A stretch of DNA of 64,000 bases from Lactobacillus sp. (GTDB taxonomy: Bacteria; Bacillota; Bacilli; Lactobacillales; Lactobacillaceae), in assembly GCA_022483245.1 (NCBI GenBank), contig JAKVNR010000001.1, forward strand, positions 1,178,001 through 1,242,000, read 5' to 3'. This document shows positions 61,307 through 64,000 of the stretch, piece by piece. The translations under genes were made by a program, and so were the position numbers. Below the pieces are notes generated by a model. That model searched no databases. It was not told the origin of the DNA and saw only the letters and a program-made list of their open reading frames with translations. Within the stretch, counting starts at the first letter, position 1; every line of letters begins with the position of its first letter.

Positions 61307-63325
61307 TTATTCTTCGTTTTCTTGCAGGTACTCATCAATTGCCTTGAGCAGTTGGTCTTTAGCTTCATCGACAGTCAGATCATGCAATTGGGTAGCCGCG
61401 TTAGATAAGTGGCCGCCGCCACCCATTTTTTCCATAATCAGCTGAACGTTGATTTCGCCTAAAGACCGGGCAGAAATACCGATCGTGTCTTTATCGCGCC
61501 GGGTAATCGCAAAGCTGGCATTAACATGCTTGAGCGAAAGTGCCGTATCGGCAGCTTGGGCGGCAATAATTGGGTCATAGATTTGATCATCGTCCCCAGC
61601 CAGGATGGCGATATGATCTTTGATCATCTTCAAAGTTGCCACTAAGTGACTGCGCTGAACAAAGCTATCAATGTCTTCTTTGAGCAGGTTTGAAACGACC
61701 CGGTTATCAGCCCCAATTGATTGCAGGTAGGAAGCAGCGTCAAACGTCCGCGTCCCGGTCCGCAAAGAGAATTCTTTCGAGTCAACTGTAATCCCGGCCA
61801 GCATGGCTGAAGCTTCTAGACCCGTCAGCAGTTTATCATTCTGCGGCTGGTATTCAATCAATTCAGTCACTAGCTCACAAGTTGATGAAGCGTAGGTTTC
61901 AACATAAACCAGCATCGGATTTTCTGGGAATTCTTCGCCCCGGCGGTGGTGGTCGATAACGATCAACCGATCCTTCATTTGGTCATACAGGTCTTGGCTA
62001 TAAGTAATCGAATACTTCGAGTGGTCAACTAAAATCAGGAGTGACTTGTCAGTCGCCGCATCCATCGCTTCTTCTGGCGTCATAAAGACATCTTGGTCTT
62101 CTTTTTCCTCCCGCATTTTGTCAATTAACCGGCCAACATCGAAATTAACCTGGTCAGTATCCAAAATCACGTGCGCCTTAGCTTGGTGCAGGCGGGCAAT
62201 TTTAACCAAACCTAATCCAGAACCGATCGCGTCCATATCAGGCCGCTTATGCCCCATGACAAAGACCTGGTCAGCATCTTTGAACAATTCACTTAAAGCG
62301 TTCGACACCATCCGGGCCCGGACTCTAGTCCGCTTTTCCATTGGGTTAGACTTGCCGCCATAGAAGTGCGCCTGCTTGCCAGGGTCACGAACAACTACTT
62401 GGTCGCCGCCCCGGCCTAAAGCCAGGTCCAAATTAGATTGAGCCATATCGGCAATATCATTAAGCTTATCGCCGCCAGAAGCAATCCCGATTGACAAAGT
62501 CAGCGGAATATTGCGCCGGCTGGACTCAACCCGCAAATTTTCTAATAGTGAGAACTTATCGTCTTCCATCTTTTGCAAGTCACTAGCGTGGGCTAGCATC
62601 AGGAAGTGGTCCTCATCTACCCGTTTCAAGTAGGCGTTGAATTTTTCAGCATAAGCATTCAAAGCACTTGAAACGTAGTTACTCATGGTCGATACACTCT
62701 GGTCGCCCATTGATTGGCTCAATTCATCATAGTTGTCGATGAAAATTTGCCCAATGGCCAAGCGTTCATTTTGATAGCGTTCCTCAATCCGCGCATAGCG
62801 AGTTACATCTAGCAGATAAACTACGCCCAGATCATCTTGCACGCTCATTTCAAAAGTCCGCTGACCCCACTTAACCAATTGATTATCGGTTTTATGCTCA
62901 TTAATAGCCGACGTGATCAAATCATTCAGTTCTGGGTCTAGGCCAGCAATTGTATGACCAATGACATCTTTATCTTTTAAATACAACTGCAAATATGGGT
63001 TAACCCATTGCACTTGATAGTGTTCATCATAAAGCATGATTCCCATCGGCATTTGAATCATTGCTTCCTGCTCGCCGCGCTTAATGCGGTAAGACAGGTT
63101 AGACACGAAATTATTCGTCAAATCGGCGACAATGTAGGCACCATAAATGACGCCAATCAGGGCTAATACCCAAATCAGCAGCAAAGCCAGGCCAAACCAA
63201 AGATTGATAAAAAAGCAGACAACTGTTGCTAGCAGCAACAAGCCTAAAACTGAAACAACTGAAGCAGTCAGTCGTGAATCTTTGATAAAAGCTGGCAATT
63301 CCAACTTTCGTAACAAACCCTTCAT
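61307..63325 (-). CDS. gdpP: c-di-AMP phosphodiesterase GdpP (YybT)
   Basis: 672 residues. Two N-terminal membrane helices are followed by a PAS-like domain, a degenerate GGDEF domain (about 190-320, SIGIASGGDKLND) and a DHH-DHHA1 phosphodiesterase (GHKRPDMDAIGS, IVIDHHRRGEE, GGGGHLSNAA). It hydrolyses c-di-AMP, which controls potassium and osmolyte uptake; Kup in this window is a plausible downstream target. Starts with GAGAGG upstream. Confidence 0.96.
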   Translation of the reverse strand: MKGLLRKLELPAFIKDSRLTASVVSVLGLLLLATVVCFFINLWFGLALLLIWVLALIGVIYGAYIVADLTNNFVSNLSYRIKRGEQEAMIQMPMGIMLYDEHYQVQWVNPYLQLYLKDKDVIGHTIAGLDPELNDLITSAINEHKTDNQLVKWGQRTFEMSVQDDLGVVYLLDVTRYARIEERYQNERLAIGQIFIDNYDELSQSMGDQSVSTMSNYVSSALNAYAEKFNAYLKRVDEDHFLMLAHASDLQKMEDDKFSLLENLRVESSRRNIPLTLSIGIASGGDKLNDIADMAQSNLDLALGRGGDQVVVRDPGKQAHFYGGKSNPMEKRTRVRARMVSNALSELFKDADQVFVMGHKRPDMDAIGSGLGLVKIARLHQAKAHVILDTDQVNFDVGRLIDKMREEKEDQDVFMTPEEAMDAATDKSLLILVDHSKYSITYSQDLYDQMKDRLIVIDHHRRGEEFPENPMLVYVETYASSTCELVTELIEYQPQNDKLLTGLEASAMLAGITVDSKEFSLRTGTRTFDAASYLQSIGADNRVVSNLLKEDIDSFVQRSHLVATLKMIKDHIAILAGDDDQIYDPIIAAQAADTALSLKHVNASFAITRRDKDTIGISARSLGEINVQLIMEKMGGGGHLSNAATQLHDLTVDEAKDQLLKAIDEYLQENEE

Positions 63326-63412
63326 ACAGGTCCTCTCTTGTTTACTTTCATCCCATTTAAAAGCACACTGTTACTAGTTTATTATACTCTACTGACTACC
63401 ACTACATAAAAC

Positions 63413-63443
63413 AAAAAACCGTTCGCAATTAGCGAACGGTTTT
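63413..63443 (-). terminator. Terminator after rpsR
   Basis: AAACCGTTCGC and GCGAACGGTTTT form a near-perfect stem on the minus strand, followed by T residues. It separates the ssb-rpsR operon from gdpP. Confidence 0.87.
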
Positions 63444-63459
63444 AATTTTCTCTTTTAGA

Positions 63460-63696
63460 TTAGTCTTCTGCAACAAATGGCAGCAGGCCCATGATCCGGG
63501 CACGCTTGATTGCAACAGTCAACTTGCGTTGGTTCTTAGCGCTAGTGCCAGTAACCCGACGTGGCAAGATCTTGCCTCTTTCAGAGATAAAGCGCTTCAG
63601 CAAATCAACATCTTTGTAGTCAACGTAGTCGATGTGATTAGCTGCGATGTAGTCGACCTTACGGCGACGACGGCCACCTCTTCTAAATTGAGCCAT
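63460..63696 (-). CDS. rpsR: 30S ribosomal protein S18
   Basis: 78 residues, normal length. Signature [18 protein letters not shown] and [19 protein letters not shown]. Basic throughout. Follows ssb by 30 bases in the usual rpsF-ssb-rpsR order. Confidence 0.97.
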   Translation of the reverse strand: MAQFRRGGRRRRKVDYIAANHIDYVDYKDVDLLKRFISERGKILPRRVTGTSAKNQRKLTVAIKRARIMGLLPFVAED

Positions 63697-63726
63697 GATC
63701 CGCAGCTCCTTTCTTTATGAAATTAA

Positions 63727-64000
63727 CTAAAACGGCAGGTCATCATCAGAAATATCGATGGTCTTGCCAGAATCCGCAAACGGATCAGCTGGCTTAGGTT
63801 GTTCTGGCTGAGTAGCTGGCTGACTTGGCACGCTATTATTCGTGCTTGGTGCATTCCGGTTTGGATTAAAGGCTTGACCTTGGTCGCCGCCATTAAATCC
63901 GCCGGCTTGCTGCCGAGCTTGCCGCTCACGACGCGACTCTAAGAATGAGAAGTTATCAACGACGACTTCCGTCACATAAACTCGTTGACCATCCTTATTC
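63727..64000 (-). CDS. ssb: Single-stranded DNA-binding protein, C-terminal part (cut by window edge)
   Basis: About 91 residues, reading frame open to the right edge. The last OB-fold strands (DGQRVYVTEVVVDNFSFLE) are followed by a Gly/Gln/Asn-rich linker and the acidic C-terminal tip DISDDDLPF that binds partner proteins. Position beside rpsR supports the assignment. Confidence 0.96.
   Translation of the reverse strand, partial: NKDGQRVYVTEVVVDNFSFLESRRERQARQQAGGFNGGDQGQAFNPNRNAPSTNNSVPSQPATQPEQPKPADPFADSGKTIDISDDDLPF

Overview
The window looks like chromosomal DNA of a low-to-moderate GC lactic acid bacterium (Lactobacillaceae, probably genus Lactobacillus in the narrow sense). Three things support this: the walRK-yycH-yycI-walJ-htrA-rlmH block, the ssb-rpsR / gdpP-rplI-dnaB block at the right edge, and a secreted L,D-transpeptidase carrying two SLAP-like repeats. 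In this family both blocks sit close to the replication origin. All origin-side genes here lie on the minus strand, so dnaA/oriC should lie a few genes beyond the right edge. I see no tools-level proof of species.

Layout. 0-4.4 kb: a truncated AraC-type regulator, then a TPP riboswitch with its terminator controlling an ECF transporter (ykoE-ykoD-ykoC) for a thiamine precursor. 4.4-12.3 kb: rlmH, an intergenic cluster of DnaA-box-like 9-mers, htrA, and the essential cell-wall two-component operon walR-walK-yycH-yycI-walJ. A tRNA-Lys gene follows. 12.5-43 kb is housekeeping and accessory chromosome: a MucBP-like secreted protein, exonuclease III, a HAD nucleotidase, an amino-acid permease, a second RpoD-like sigma factor with a TTG start, two MgtC homologues (one at 18 kb, one at 57 kb), a stand-alone enolase behind a fluoride riboswitch, Kup behind a short attenuator-like leader, DcuC, a divergent ClC, trxB, rarA and a CPA1 antiporter. 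Several broken genes are present: metF, a DUF1304 gene, and a serine-hydrolase with Phe in place of its nucleophile.

43.66-57.15 kb is a 13.5-kb integrative element. It is bounded by a 17-bp direct repeat that matches the 3' end of tRNA-Thr(AGT). It has integrase, excisionase-like, Rep/relaxase-like and FtsK/TcpA-like genes and a hairpin-rich candidate oriT, but no mating-pore genes, so it is best read as an integrative mobilizable element. Its cargo is a restriction-modification cassette: a large helicase/Eco57I-type methylase-nuclease, a DUF2971 protein and a small protein with the SAM-binding motif. The large gene is broken twice, by a one-base change in a poly-A run and by an IS256-family insertion with an 8-bp target duplication. 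The small protein carries methyltransferase motif I and the large one carries the NPPY motif, which suggests a split m6A methyltransferase.

57.2-64 kb returns to the core chromosome: tRNA-Thr, mgtC, a DUF2974 hydrolase, then dnaB, rplI, gdpP, rpsR and ssb. One exact parS 16-mer lies inside the element and three near matches are scattered through the window, which fits an origin-proximal ParB/Spo0J domain.
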